From Azolla caroliniana (taxonomy: Eukaryota; Polypodiophyta): 64,000 nucleotides of DNA. The notes beneath the pieces were generated by a model. The model searched no databases and was not told where the DNA came from. It was given only the letters and a program-made list of their open reading frames with translations. A program made the translations under genes and the position numbers. Position 1 is the stretch's first letter; each line of letters starts with the position of its first letter. Positions 43,970-55,204 of the stretch are shown here, piece after piece. The DNA lies in NCBI GenBank assembly GCA_043228905.1, contig JBHGNT010000018.1:3162001-3226000 (forward strand). The letters run 5' to 3'.

Positions 43970-44668
43970 CTTTGGGGACAAACATAAAATCTCTCTCTCC
44001 CTCCCTCAATAGCACTATCAGTGTTAAGCAAGGATGCCCACTCTCACCAACTCTATTTGGTGTATGCATTGATGAATTAGAAGAAATGGTTGCCAAGTTT
44101 GTAAAGGAAGAAGGTGTCGAAGAAGTTACCATTGGTATGTTGTCATTATGCTTTTGTTATATGTGGATGATGTAGTGCTATTTGCAAATACTCTAGGGGA
44201 TGCATGAAATTTTATGAAGGCATTGGAAAAAATTTGCATGCATACTAAATTAAATGTCAATAGCTCTAAAACAAAGATTATGCTTGTGAAGAGCCAAAAA
44301 ACTGATAAACCATGCATTATGTACAATAATGAGCCACTTGAATGTGTTGAAAGCTTAAAATATTTTGGCCTTGAAGTTCCTTCAAATCATAGATGGAATG
44401 AATGACATGCTACACACCACTTAGAGGCGGGAAAGAGAGCATATTATGCATTTGAGAACACATGCAATCATGGAGATATTAAGTGTTGTGTCCTCAAGAA
44501 ATACCTTTTTGACACTTTGGTGAGACCGGTGCTTCTCTAATGGGGTGGAAGTCTAGGGTGGTAGCATCCATAAATCTACTTGGAAAGAGTTCGAAAATGT
44601 CCAAAAACAATTTCTTACAAAGTTTCCACAAGTTTAGGCGCCATGCACCCTCCTCCTTGAGACAAGAT
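43970..44668 (+). pseudogene. LINE relic, copy B, first part (reverse transcriptase)
   Basis: ISVKQGCPLSPTLFGVCIDE, then after one frameshift LLLYVDDVVLFANTLGDA (catalytic YVDD), KLNVNSSKTKIMLV, ESLKYFGLEV and later STWKEFENVQKQFL. These are consecutive motifs of a non-LTR reverse transcriptase. Stops and slips are present. The reading breaks near 44668 at the edge of Gypsy-2 and resumes at 53682. Confidence 0.8.
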
Positions 44669-44685
44669 CACTTTTAGCCATCACA

Positions 44686-47320
44686 TTGCAACAATTGCAC
44701 CAAGTGGGAGGCAAGGAGGAACTTTTCTTATTTGCAGTATCAGTGACACCTTCTAGTGCCACTCAAGGGAATTCAGGCATCCAAATTCCCAAAAAATATC
44801 AAGATTATGCTGATGTTTTCGACAAAGTCAAAGCTAATGTTCTTCCAAAGCATCGGCCGTACGACTGTCCTATTGATCTCCAACCAAGAAAAGAGCCACC
44901 GTGGGGTCTGATTTACAATTTATCACCCATTGAGCTTGAGGTTCTTCGAGAATACATCGAGGGAAAACTTGCACATGGGTTTATTCAACATTCAAAGTCT
45001 CCAACTAGTGCTCCTATCTTTTTAGTGAAGAAAAAGGACGGATCCCTTCGTTTGGTCGTGGACTATCGAGGCATAAATAAAGTCACCATAAGGAATATGT
45101 ATGCTCTACCTTAATCTCCCCTCTCTTAGAACGCATTGGCGGAGCAAAGAATTTTACCAAAATTGATCTAAGGGGTGCATATAATCTTGTTCGAATTCGA
45201 CCGGGAGATGAGTGGAAAACTGCATTTCGTACTCAGTATAGTCATTTCAAGTATACAGTCATGCCTTTGGGCTCACAAATGCACCCGCATTATTTCAATA
45301 TATGGCAAATGACATTTTCCGGGATTTCCTGGATATCTTTCTCATCATCTACCTAGATAATCTATTGATTTACTCTAAAACACAGGAGGAGCATGATATA
45401 CATGTGTGGAAAGTACTTGAACACATAAGAAAGTATGGTCTTTATGCCAAACTTGAGAAATGCAGTTTTGATTGCAAACAAGTCGAATTTTTGGGATACA
45501 CTATTTCATCCAAGGGTATTTTCTTGGATCCGGCAAAAGTCCAAACAATATTGGAAGAAAAATCAAGCTTTTTTTTGGAGTATCAATGCGGACAAGGCTT
45601 TTACTTAGCCAAAAGAGGCATTCACATCAGCACCTATCCTAGCGCATATTGATCCCGAAAAGCCATTTACTATTGAGGCGGATGCGTCAGACTTCGCATT
45701 GGGGAGTATCCTATCGCCACCAGGCGAGGACGGGAAGACTCATCTAGTCGCGTTTCACTCGAGAAAATTTACTGTTTCGGAGATAAACTATGAGGTGCAT
45801 GACAAGGAGTTACTAGTTGTGGTCGACTCATTCGAACAATGACGTCATTTTCTAGAAGGATCGCCTCATCGGATTATCATTTATAGTGATCACAAAAATC
45901 TCACATATTTTCAAACAACTCGAGTATTAAATAGACAACAAGCTCGGTGGGCCCAATTTCTAACGCGTTTCGATTTCAAGATCATTTTTCGCCTCGAAAA
46001 ACAACAAGGGAAAGCAGATGCTTTGTCTTGGCGTTCGTATATAGCTCTTCAACCTGGAGATCCGGTCTTTGACAATCAAAAACAGATTCTCCTTGGGCCA
46101 TCAAAGCTACATGCAACAACAATTTATGCCACGCACAACAACTTCACTCTACTGATTTCGCTAAGGATGTCTTAGCCCACATTGGTTCAAGCCGTCCATC
46201 TTGCTCCACATTGCAAGGGTCATCTCAACATTATTGGGACTTCAAGTGGCAAGATGACTTACTCTTCTACAAGAATCTCCTTTACGTCCCTGGCAGATCA
46301 CCCCGACTTCAAGTGTTAGAACATTGTCATGATGCCCCCATGGCTAGACATTTTGGTATTGCCAAGACCATTGAATTGGTTAAACGTTCGTTTTGGTGGC
46401 CTCACGTGCAAAAATTTGTTGAAGATTACGTTCGCACATGTGACACCTGCTGTCGCACCAAAATACCCAGGCATCATCCTTATGGCTTACTACAACCATT
46501 ACCACCTCCCAGCAAGCCATGGTAGTCTATTTCTATCGATTTTATTACGGATTTGCCACCTTCCAAAGGCTTTGATAGTATTTTAACAGTAGTGGATCGG
46601 TTCACAAAGATGGCACATTTTGTACCGTGTGTAAAGACCATTAGTAGTGAAGAAATTGCAGATCTCATTATGCGTGAGGTGTTTCGCCATCATGGTCTCC
46701 CAAATGATATTATTAGCGATCAAGGTCCTCAATTTATCTCACACTTTTGGAAGCACCTATGGGCATGCCTCAAAATCTCATGCAAACTCTCTTTAGCTTA
46801 TCATCCACAAACTAACGGACAAATTGATCGGCATCACCTTAAGTCTCCTTTTAAGGTTGGTGACCGAGTATGGTTGCTTCGTCGTCACATCAAGACTACC
46901 CGCCCATGTGCTAAGCTCGATTATCAACGCTTAGGTCCTTTTGTCATCACAACGCGGATTAATGATGCAACATTTCGTCTTAACCTTCCTGCACATATGC
47001 GGCTTCACCCAGTCTTTCATAGCTCTCTTTTGGAACCTTGCCGCACCTCTTTAATTCCTAATTGTGTCGTACCACAACCGCCTTCTGTCCAACTGGTTGA
47101 CAGCCCCGAATATGAGGTAGATGTTATTCTTGATTATAAGATTGTGCGCAATAAGCTTTATTATCTAGTTGATTGGCTTGGCTATCCTCCGAGTGATCGT
47201 ACTTGGGAACTTGTCGATAACATTTGTAATGCTCAAGCCCTTGTCGACGATTTCCATCGCCACTATCCAAACAAACCCGGTCCTACAATGTTAACGCCGA
47301 GTGGATTGGCGTTCTCGTAG
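44686..47320 (+). pseudogene. Gypsy-2 pol: reverse transcriptase, RNase H, integrase, chromodomain (broken)
   Basis: Order seen: reverse transcriptase ([49 protein letters not shown]), with the catalytic box YLDN instead of YLDD near 45350. RNase H follows ([26 protein letters not shown]), then an integrase HHCC and core (RSFWWPHV, CDTCCRTK, ISIDFITDLP, DRFTKMAHF, SDQGPQF). The GPY-like segment (KLDYQRLGPFVI) and a chromodomain at 47100-47275 (EYEVDVILDYKIV..., YLVDWLGYP, TWELVDN) end the protein. Chromodomains guide integration to heterochromatin. Integrase residues between HPQTNGQID and FKVGDRVW are missing. Confidence 0.88.
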
Positions 47321-47329
47321 GAGGGATAG

Positions 47330-47439
47330 TGTCATGAACACATGACCATTATGGCATCACCCGAACTTGAACCTCAAACCTTGTAATCAATAATTGAAAA
47401 ACTCAACCAATAAGATACCTTATTATCATATAAGAGGAT
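47330..47439 (+). repeat. Gypsy-2 3' LTR, first part
   Basis: Begins TGTCATGAAC after the polypurine tract aggagggatag and is interrupted by Copia-2 at 47440; the last five bases, aggat, are the Copia-2 target duplication. Confidence 0.8.
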
Positions 47440-47767
47440 TGTTGAGCGGCAAGCTCAACCGGAGCCGGATCGGCTGAATAAGCCGGTGTCGGTAAGCGAG
47501 ACGGATCGGGCGAAACAGATCGGTATGACGGTGAACAACCGAACCGGCAAGCAGTGGAGGCCGGGTGCAATCTGTAACCAGAAGTCCAATCGGAAGCCTA
47601 GTATAGGATAGACTATTAGGTAGCGATAGTCTCGTAGTAAGTGTCAGATGCTCGTGTGAGCATTGAAGTACATGGTACTTCTGTCAGTCCCAAGAGGACT
47701 TGTATAAATAGTGCTACTTAGCACACTGTGTATACTGTGTCTTGATATAATTTTGAAATAGCGTTCT

Positions 47768-47803
<36 letters not shown>

Positions 47804-47842
47804 GTTCTCTGTTTTACGCTTCCGCAAACACTTACGTTTACA
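47440..47842 (+). repeat. Copia-2 5' LTR
   Basis: 403 bp with tataaatag near 47702 and a (CT)n run at 47768-47800. It ends TTTACA next to the primer site. Confidence 0.92.
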
Positions 47843-47854
47843 TGGTATCAGAGC
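47843..47854 (+). promoter_or_regulatory. Copia-2 primer binding site
   Basis: TGGTATCAGAGC directly abuts the 5' LTR; complement of initiator tRNA-Met. Confidence 0.93.
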
Positions 47855-47937
47855 GCGAGGGTTGAGAACCTCTGTTGCAGACATTTACTCTTGAGAAGAA
47901 AACCCTAACAGGTCGAAAACAGACACAGTAGAAGACA

Positions 47938-49366
47938 TGGATAGAGGCATGGCTACATCGCTCCCGGTGGAGAAGCTCGACAGGAGCAACTACGCATCCT
48001 GGTCTTACAAGATGCACCAGTACCTGCTTGGACACGAGTACTGGAGTTATGTCGAAGGAGCGAATGATGCGGCGCCAGACTTGGCACACAAGGACTTCCC
48101 GGTATGGGAATAGGCGGCAAGCAAGGTGATGTACTGCTTCGCGTCCAGTGTCGGCGATCAGCTGCTCAGCCACATCCGTGACGCCAAGACACCGACGGAT
48201 GCTTGGGGGAACCTGAGAAAGGTCTTCGCCGTAAGCACCACTGCCCGGAAGCTGCAACTCAGACAGGAGTTGAGCAATGTTCGACAGAAGAACATGTCCG
48301 TGGTAGACTACACGGGCCGGATAAAGGAGATCTGCGACTCGCTCGCCTCTATCAATGTTACCGTAGAGGAAGACGAGATGGTGCAGGTATGTCTCGGAGG
48401 CCTGGCGTCCAAGTTCGGAGCGTTCCGGACTGCGGTGTGTACAAGGGAGAATACCCCCTCATTCTTCGACTTACACTCGATGCTCCTTGTAGAGGAGAAC
48501 CACGCCGGTGCATCTACCAGTGCATCCCCGGACAACCGAATGTTGTACACGGGAACGGATCGGCTCCATGGGCGTGGTGGAAGAGGTGGGTCGGCACGCA
48601 ATAGAGGCGGCCGGCAAGAGCAGGAACGGAGGCACTATGAGCGTGCCGACAACAGTTCCGGCACTTCCACAAGCAGGGGGAGTCAAGGCGGTGTTGGAGG
48701 CCGGCAAGACAAATTCGCTACGGAATGCTGGTATTGTGGCAAAAAAGGCCACAGGGAAAGCGAGTGCTGGAGAAAGCGTGCCGATTCGGACAAATCCGGA
48801 TCCGGCAAGACCGGTAAGGATGGCCGGCAAAACTCGCACTACGCAAACGTATTAGGAGGATCCGGAACCGGAAAGGTCAGTAAGGGGTCAGCCTTGGTGA
48901 TGAATCACAAGGCAAACTCAATGAAGAAGACCACTTCCAAAACGAAGGAAGTGTGGTATGTTGATTCTGGCATGTCGAACCACATGACGAGCCACAAAGA
49001 GTGGTTCTCCTTTCTGGAGAAACCGGATCAACCAGGAGTAGTCGAAACCGGAGACGACACTCCTCACCCAATCGTGCACGTCGGAGAAGTCCCTCTAAGC
49101 CACGTCGGACAGAAAGGGAAGCTGATGAACGTATTACATGTTCTGACAATCACGAAGAACCTGGTGTCCGTCGGTCAGATTGTTGACCAGGGGATGCAGG
49201 TGCGGTTTACGCACCTCGGGTGCTTCATTGAGGATGAGGACGAAGTCATTGCACAAGGGCACAGAGACGGGAGGATGTTTATCCTCAACACCAATGACTT
49301 TGGCACCGCTCTGTTCGCAAAACGACAAAAGGTCGAGTCGGACATCAACCTGTGGCACAAGCGGAT
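47938..49366 (+). pseudogene. Copia-2 gag, protease and start of integrase (interrupted)
   Basis: ATG 47938 opens MDRGMATSLPVEKLDRSNY, the usual Copia gag start. An in-frame TAG at 48111-48113 (DFPVWE-stop-AASKV) interrupts it; the frame then continues. The gag core carries FAVSTTARKLQLRQEL. The zinc knuckle is CWYCGKKGHRESEC near 48725-48766. The protease has VDSGMSNHMTSH near 48960, with Met where Ala is common after DSG. The integrase begins at LWHKRM, where one G appears to be missing (about 49366, atggccac for an expected atgggccac) and the frame shifts. Confidence 0.85.
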
Positions 49367-52300
49367 GGCCACGTCAACTACCGGAGGCTTCAAGACCTGC
49401 AAACGAAACAAGTCGTTTTCGGTTTGCCGAAGTTCAGCGGCCGGAGAGCCGAAATTTGTGAAGCCTGCCAACTTGGGAAGCAACACCGGCTTCCATTCCC
49501 CACTGAACGGAACCGGAGCCGTAACAAGCTCGATCTCATCCATTCGGATGTGTGGGGACCGGCACAAAGTGTAAGCCTTGGTGGGAGCCGATACTTCGTC
49601 TCCTTCATCGACGACTATACTCGACATACTTGGATCTACCTCATTGAGCGGAAGAGCGAAGTCTTCGACTGTTTCCGAAGCCTCCAGAAGATGGTGGAAC
49701 GGGAATCGGAGAGGAAGATCAAATGCCTTCGGTCGGATGGCGGAAAGGAATATTTTTCCGGCGAATTCACTAGTTATCTGCAGCAGAAGGGAATTCAGCG
49801 ACAGTTCAGCTGCAGATACACACCGGAGCAAAACGGTGTGGCCGAAAGGAAGAACCAGACACTCGTCGAAGCGGCAAGGGCAATGCTGGAGGAGAAGAGC
49901 ATGCCCCGGTTCTACTGGGCGGAGGCGGTCCAGACGGCCGTCTACATACAAAACCGCATTGGTGACAAGGTGTCAGCTCATGAGCTGTATTTCGGGCGCA
50001 AGCCGAACTTAAGACACCTTCGGATATTCAGCAGCATAGCGTATGTGCATGTACCGGATCAGAAGCGGAGAAAGCTGGATGCAAAATCGGGAAAATGCAT
50101 CCTAATCGGCTATGCTCAAGAGCAAAAGGGGTATAAGTGCTATAACCCCCGGACGAAGGAAGTCCGAGTTAGTCGGGATGTCGAGTTTGACGAATCGGCA
50201 TCCTGGTACTCTATACCGACTCCGACTTCCGATCCCGACCCAATGCCGGAAGATCAGGCCAGTGAGCCTGAATCAGCCCTAGCAGAGGATGATGAAGCCG
50301 GGACTCAAGATGAGAGTCCGGAATCGTTTCGGTTGAGTGGACCGAACAAGCGACTGAGTCGGTTGGACCAGTCGGATGAAGAGATGGCAAGTGATGGAGA
50401 CTCTGCCGTGTTCACCCCGCGCAAGGAACCGAGGAAACGGTTCACGCGCAAAGAGAAGGGGAAGAGGAAGATGTCGGAATTTGAAACCGGCAATGATGAG
50501 TCGGATCGGTGCGTATCCGACTCCGGAAAGGAGAAAGGCAGATCTTCGGTAACGAAGACCGAACTGGCCAAGAAGGGCCTCAAATCAGGTGACGGTGCGT
50601 TGCGCCGATCAACCCGTCAGAAGGATCCCGTCGTGCGGTACGGGTACAATGAATACATGGCGCATCATTATGCGTACATGACTAAGGTGACAGAAGTGCG
50701 TGAGCCGGAGAGCTACGCAGAAGCGGCAAGGGACACAAATTGGCGTGCCGCTATGGACGAAGAAATGCGGGCACTCGATGCCAACGAAACTTGGGACCTA
50801 GTTGATCCTCCCCGTCACTGTAAACCGATCGGATGCAAGTGGGTGTACAAGGTCAAGTACAACGTCGACGGTTCTGTTAACCGGTACGAAGCCCGGTTAG
50901 TGGCGAAGGGATACGCGCAGACCCACGGAATCGACTACGACGAGACCTTCGCTCCTGTGGCGAAGATGACGACGGTTCGTGTGGTACTAGCGGTTGCTGC
51001 AACAAGGGGGTGGCATCTTTACCAGATGGATGTGAAGAATGCCTTCCTTCAAGGAGAGCTTGAAGAAGAAGTCTTTATGACTCAGCCCCCCGGATTTCAA
51101 TCGGAGATGAACAAATCGGCGGTATGCCGACTGAAGAAGTCGCTTTACGGCTTGAAGCAAGCCCCCCGAGCTTGGAACTCAAAGATCACGCACCGGTTGC
51201 ATAAGCTGGGGTTTGTTGTCTCTAAGTCGGACTCTTCGTTGTTCATCCGGCAAGGCTCTGACGATCCGGTATGTATACTCTTGTATGTGGATGATTTAGT
51301 CATCACCGGACCGGGTCTTCCCGAAATCAACCGCGTCAAGTCCCAGTTGTCGGACGCATTCGAAATTAAGGACCTGGGGGACCTTCATTATTTTCTTGGG
51401 ATCGAGGTGATCCGGACCCCCAACGGCATATTGCTCTCACAACGACATTACGTGTTGAATATGCTGTATAAGTTCGGCATGACGGATTGCCGACCTGTCT
51501 CCACACCCCTGGACCGGAACCAGAAGCTCCGTCCCAACTCCGGACCGGCCTGCAATGAGAAACGGTTCCGACAAGTTGTAGGAAGCCTGATCTACTTAAC
51601 CATCACCCGACCTGACATCAGCTATCCGGTCGGCATGGTAAGTCAGTTCATGCAGAAGCCGACCGTGGAGCACCTTCAGTGCGCGCAACGAATATTATGG
51701 TATGTCAGCGGCACTAAGGACCGGGGACTGCTATACCGACGAGGTATACCCGAAGAGCTTGTCGGTTACACAGATGCTGACTGGGCTGGCGATGCGTCTG
51801 ATCGCCGCTCCACTTCCGGATACATGTTCTCCATAGGTAGCGCGGCCGTTGCGTGGAGCAGCAAGAAGCAGCCCACAGTGGCTTTGTCAAGCACTGAGGC
51901 TGAGTACCGGGCCGCTACCGTTGCCACTTGTGAAGCCATCTGGCTTCGGCGACTGCTGCGAGACTTGCGGATCAAGGTACTGACCCCGATCCCGATTTAC
52001 TGCGATAACATGAGCAGCCTGCAGCTCGCCAGGAACCCTGTGTTCCATGCTCGCACAAAGCACATCGAGGTGCACTACCACTTCGTGCGTGAGCGGGTCC
52101 TGAGCTGTGAAATTGACCTACGGTATGTTCATACGGATCGGCAAGTTGCCGACATCTTCACCAAGCCGCTCGGATCGGACAAGTTGCAGCACTTTACCGA
52201 CATGCTTGGTGTTCAACATCTCGACGTGCCGCACTTGAGGGGGAGAAGCAAGGGCAAAGTCTCTACCGAAACGGGCAAAGGCCAAAAACCTGTTGAACCC

Positions 52301-52819
52301 GTCGGTAAGAGGAGAGCCGGAAGAAGAGGAGACAAGAAGTTGAAGGAAGCCGAGTCGACGAAGGAAGTCGACACATCCGAACAGGTCGGAGCAAGCGGCT
52401 GTGAAGAAGAGTCGTGCACTCAGGAAGAGAAGCGCATGCTGTGCGGAGGTCATCACGACGGTACTGACCATGATACAGAGTCGAATGAAGAATTCGATTT
52501 CGGTTCACCGGCTGAAGAAGCCGAGGGAAGCATGGAGAAGGCCAGGACTCGGAAGTGGTCCGATGTGGTGAGAGGCCTGACGCCGGAAGTCGAATCGGAG
52601 TGTACCGATTCGGACAAGAGCTGGAACGAGTCGGAGATAGCTGACTCGGATCAACAGATGGATTTGGATGAGACGGATCGACTGAAGGCCAAGGGGACAC
52701 GGACACAGCGGAAGTCGATGCCATCGTGGGAGAACCGACGGATCAGCAAGCGCCAGAGTCACAACAATGTGAGTGCTAAGATGGGCCTATTGAGCAGACA
52801 TGCCGACCAAGAGGGTTGA
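49367..52819 (+). CDS. Copia-2 integrase, reverse transcriptase, RNase H with extra C-terminal region
   Basis: After the shift the frame is open for more than 1,100 codons. Integrase: CEACQLGKQ, HSDVWGP, DGGKEYFSGEF, PEQNGVAERKNQ. A charged linker of about 150 residues follows (50215-50640). Reverse transcriptase: NRYEARLVAKGYAQ, MDVKNAFLQGELEEEVFM, YVDDLVI near 51283. RNase H: DADWAGD, STEAEYRA, CDNMSSLQLARN, ending IFTKPLG...QHFTDMLGV near 52215. Copia pol normally ends here, but the frame continues for about 190 highly charged Lys/Glu/Asp/Ser residues (SKGKVSTETGKG to SRHADQEG). That tail has no recognised domain. Confidence 0.88.
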   Translation, partial: GHVNYRRLQDLQTKQVVFGLPKFSGRRAEICEACQLGKQHRLPFPTERNRSRNKLDLIHSDVWGPAQSVSLGGSRYFVSFIDDYTRHTWIYLIERKSEVFDCFRSLQKMVERESERKIKCLRSDGGKEYFSGEFTSYLQQKGIQRQFSCRYTPEQNGVAERKNQTLVEAARAMLEEKSMPRFYWAEAVQTAVYIQNRIGDKVSAHELYFGRKPNLRHLRIFSSIAYVHVPDQKRRKLDAKSGKCILIGYAQEQKGYKCYNPRTKEVRVSRDVEFDESASWYSIPTPTSDPDPMPEDQASEPESALAEDDEAGTQDESPESFRLSGPNKRLSRLDQSDEEMASDGDSAVFTPRKEPRKRFTRKEKGKRKMSEFETGNDESDRCVSDSGKEKGRSSVTKTELAKKGLKSGDGALRRSTRQKDPVVRYGYNEYMAHHYAYMTKVTEVREPESYAEAARDTNWRAAMDEEMRALDANETWDLVDPPRHCKPIGCKWVYKVKYNVDGSVNRYEARLVAKGYAQTHGIDYDETFAPVAKMTTVRVVLAVAATRGWHLYQMDVKNAFLQGELEEEVFMTQPPGFQSEMNKSAVCRLKKSLYGLKQAPRAWNSKITHRLHKLGFVVSKSDSSLFIRQGSDDPVCILLYVDDLVITGPGLPEINRVKSQLSDAFEIKDLGDLHYFLGIEVIRTPNGILLSQRHYVLNMLYKFGMTDCRPVSTPLDRNQKLRPNSGPACNEKRFRQVVGSLIYLTITRPDISYPVGMVSQFMQKPTVEHLQCAQRILWYVSGTKDRGLLYRRGIPEELVGYTDADWAGDASDRRSTSGYMFSIGSAAVAWSSKKQPTVALSSTEAEYRAATVATCEAIWLRRLLRDLRIKVLTPIPIYCDNMSSLQLARNPVFHARTKHIEVHYHFVRERVLSCEIDLRYVHTDRQVADIFTKPLGSDKLQHFTDMLGVQHLDVPHLRGRSKGKVSTETGKGQKPVEPVGKRRAGRRGDKKLKEAESTKEVDTSEQVGASGCEEESCTQEEKRMLCGGHHDGTDHDTESNEEFDFGSPAEEAEGSMEKARTRKWSDVVRGLTPEVESECTDSDKSWNESEIADSDQQMDLDETDRLKAKGTRTQRKSMPSWENRRISKRQSHNNVSAKMGLLSRHADQEG

Positions 52820-52960
52820 GGCGTGCAGAACCAAAGGGGTCGCGGCAAACGGGACCGGACCGGACGAGGAGCGCGAGCAAGGCGGAGTGACGCCAGGAGA
52901 AGTCGGTTGGAAGAATCGACTGCCACAGAGGCCGACACTACAACCCCACCTCAGGTTGAG

Positions 52961-52972
52961 CTTGAGGGGGAG
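52961..52972 (+). promoter_or_regulatory. Copia-2 polypurine tract
   Basis: cttgagggggag, immediately before the 3' LTR. Confidence 0.85.
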
Positions 52973-53367
52973 TGTTGAGCGGCAAGCTCAACCGGAGCCG
53001 GATCGGCTGAATAAGCCGGTGCCGGTAAGCGAAACGGATCGGGCGAAACGAATCGGTATGACGGTGAGCAACCGAACCGGCAAGCAGTGGAGGCCGGGTG
53101 CAATCTGTAACCGGAAGTCCAATCGGAAGCCTAGTATAGGATAGACTATTAGGTAGCGATAGTCTCGTAGTAAGTGTCAGATGCTCGTGTGAGCATTGAA
53201 GTACATGGTACTTCTGTCAGTCCCAAGAGGACTTGTATAAATAGTGCTACTTAGCACAGTGTGTATACTGTGTCTTGATATAATTTTGAAATAGCGTTCT
53301 GCTCTCTCTCTCTCTCTCTCTCTGTGTTGTTCTCTGTTTTACGCTTCCGCAAACACTTACGTTTACA
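52973..53367 (+). repeat. Copia-2 3' LTR
   Basis: 395 bp; the CT run is 8 bp shorter than in the 5' LTR, and seven substitutions are seen, several of them transitions. Confidence 0.92.
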
Positions 53368-53372
53368 AGGAT

Positions 53373-53681
53373 AAAAGCTACTTTTTGTATTAGATTGATT
53401 ATTCTAAAAACTCTAGATCATTCTAGAATGTTCTAGAATATCCTAGAACATTATAGAAATATCTAAGCTATTCTATAGGAACCTATAAATAAGGGCATAC
53501 ATGTATTCTCAAATCAATTCGAATCAACACCAGTCTTTAGCTCTCATTACATATCTTGTATCCATTCTCTTTCTTTCTCTATCTTAATACACCCATTCTT
53601 CTCTTAGCAATTCGTTCCTTTCTTCTTGTGTTCCCTTATATCGTTCTTCCATCACCCAATCTTTTATTCTTGGTTCTGACA
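53373..53681 (+). repeat. Gypsy-2 3' LTR, second part
   Basis: Continues after the second aggat. It contains a run of diverged TTCTAGAA motifs (53410-53465), tataaataaggg near 53486 and tcaacaccagtc, and ends GTTCTGACA. LINE copy B resumes directly after it. Confidence 0.8.
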
Positions 53682-54350
53682 TAAGGTTCAAAAAAGTCCC
53701 TCACATCGACTTCCTAGAATTGCATGGGAAGCAAGCAAAAAGATCCAAAAGATTCATAAAAGTAAAATTTTCTATTCCTGTTGGATGCAAGATATGGAAA
53801 AATGGTTTGGTAGATGGGATGCAACACACTTGCTTCATGATGCATCACTAGATTGCTCTATAAATGAGACCATTTTGGAATGCCAATGTATCAGGACATG
53901 GGACAAATGTGGAGGTTCACGATTCACACATTATACTACACATATTGCACCTAATGACAAAGACATATTCTTCACAGAATAGGGAAACCATACACATTAA
54001 TATATGTTAGAGCCATCTCGTTGTCTGCCTTTCGAACCATTGTTTCCATGCGACTTAGCTCACATTCATTGTGATGTGAGACGGGGAGTTGGGGCACAAG
54101 TGATAAGAGTGGTTGATTATGCACACTTTTTCCTAAACAAATTCGAGAGTCTGAGTATCACACTTTGATACAATGCTCTGCCTTTGATCATATTCAACCA
54201 TGCTTTCCACACATCTTCGACCAAGCCCAATCCTTTCATGAGTTTCTCTCACAGCCACAATGTGCACTCTCGGTTGCAACATTCATTGGTAAAGTTCTTG
54301 AAATTCAAGAATTGCCACTCACTTTCACACGTTCTCGTGAAGAATTTCGG
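53682..54350 (+). pseudogene. LINE relic, copy B, second part
   Basis: The LINE resumes with RIAWEASKKIQK-like text in broken frames, then QDMEKWFGRWDATHLLHDAS and SINETILECQCIRTWDK. After further breaks comes RESEYHTLIQCSAFDHI, the Cys/His zinc sentence. The start matches copy A at about 42,500 (ttaaggtt...aaaa), so the Gypsy-2 right border can be placed at 53681/53682. Confidence 0.72.
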
Positions 54351-54883
54351 CCAGAGGCGGAAACCGGGAACGTTGGCTACATCGGCGGGGTGCAGCGTGT
54401 GTACGCACCCATGTACATTTAGTGTGAATATCGAGGGCGCCTTTATGGCGCCGAAGAGAGTCAAGTCGGGGCAGACGATCCCATGTAAGGCGGGATTTGT
54501 CCCACATTGTAACGCATCCCTCTCCTTGTACTATAAAAGGAAGGGATCACCCTTTGGAAAAGGGTTGCCCATTTTGCATTAGAGGGTATACCGTTAGGTT
54601 TAGGGTTAGGTTTCTTCTGCTTCTTCTTCTTCCCCTTTGTGTTCATTTAGGGTTTGCTTCAGCTCATCTCCTGCGCAAGACCCCGCTCGGCGCGACGAGC
54701 TCGTGAGCTCCTCGACGACGGCTTGGCAGCAGACGACTACTGTAACCTACCTCAGTCCGGCTCGAAGCCGGGAGTGTATTCTTCTTATATATATATACAT
54801 ATACGTTTGCGTCTGTCTGTGTATATTGGCGTCTTGTTGGTGTCGGGTGCTCCCCTCCTTTCCTGCGTTTCCTGTACATGAGG

Positions 54884-54914
<31 letters not shown>

Positions 54915-54929
54915 AGTCGGTGTCAAGCA

Positions 54930-54973
<44 letters not shown>

Positions 54974-55169
54974 TCGGCTGCTTCCGGTGCGTTTCAGGGA
55001 TGCCCTAGAAACGGTGAAGTGCGACTTCCTACGCTCCGTCGCTCCCTAGTCCAAGACCCCCGTGGTCCCGCCTTTCTCCACGCACGCGCGTAACAACGCG
55101 ACAACGTATCACGTGAATGTAATATTTTGGGTCTCATAGGTCATTTTTTACCTCGGAAGACGATAATAG

Positions 55170-55170
<1 letters not shown>
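54351..55170 (+). other. GC-richer segment with promoter-like TATA and CT tracts
   Basis: Composition changes sharply from its AT-rich surroundings. It holds ctataaaaggaagggatcac near 54530, a telomere-like gtttagggttagg near 54598, TA and GT microsatellites and a (CT)n run at about 54932-54970. It resembles the U3-R part of an LTR or a promoter with 5' leader, but I found neither a second LTR nor a target duplication and no protein. Confidence 0.35.

Positions 55171-55203
<33 letters not shown>
55171..55203. repeat. (CT)n microsatellite
   Basis: About 16 CT units. Confidence 0.9.

Positions 55204-55204
<1 letters not shown>

Larger units (their letters stand above)
47440..53367 (+). mobile_element. 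Copia-2, near full-length LTR retrotransposon
   Basis: A 5928-bp plus-strand element flanked by AGGAT (47435-47439 and 53368-53372). LTRs 47440-47842 and 52973-53367 share both ends (TGTTGAGCGG, CGTTTACA). They differ by seven substitutions plus CT-repeat length, about 1.8 percent. The primer site and polypurine tract are present. A nonsense codon in gag and one frameshift before the integrase break the polyprotein. It inserted into the 3' LTR of Gypsy-2. Confidence 0.94.
44670..53681 (+). mobile_element. Gypsy-2 chromovirus relic, 5'-truncated, its 3' LTR split by Copia-2
   Basis: The element lies inside LINE copy B. It has no 5' LTR, gag or protease; it starts just before the reverse transcriptase and ends with a polypurine tract (47319-47329) and a 3' LTR. 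The LTR runs 47330-47439 and 53373-53681 (about 419 bp, TGTCATGAAC to TTCTGACA) around Copia-2. Two internal deletions (near 45555 and near 46825), stop codons and frameshifts make it inactive. Confidence 0.85.
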
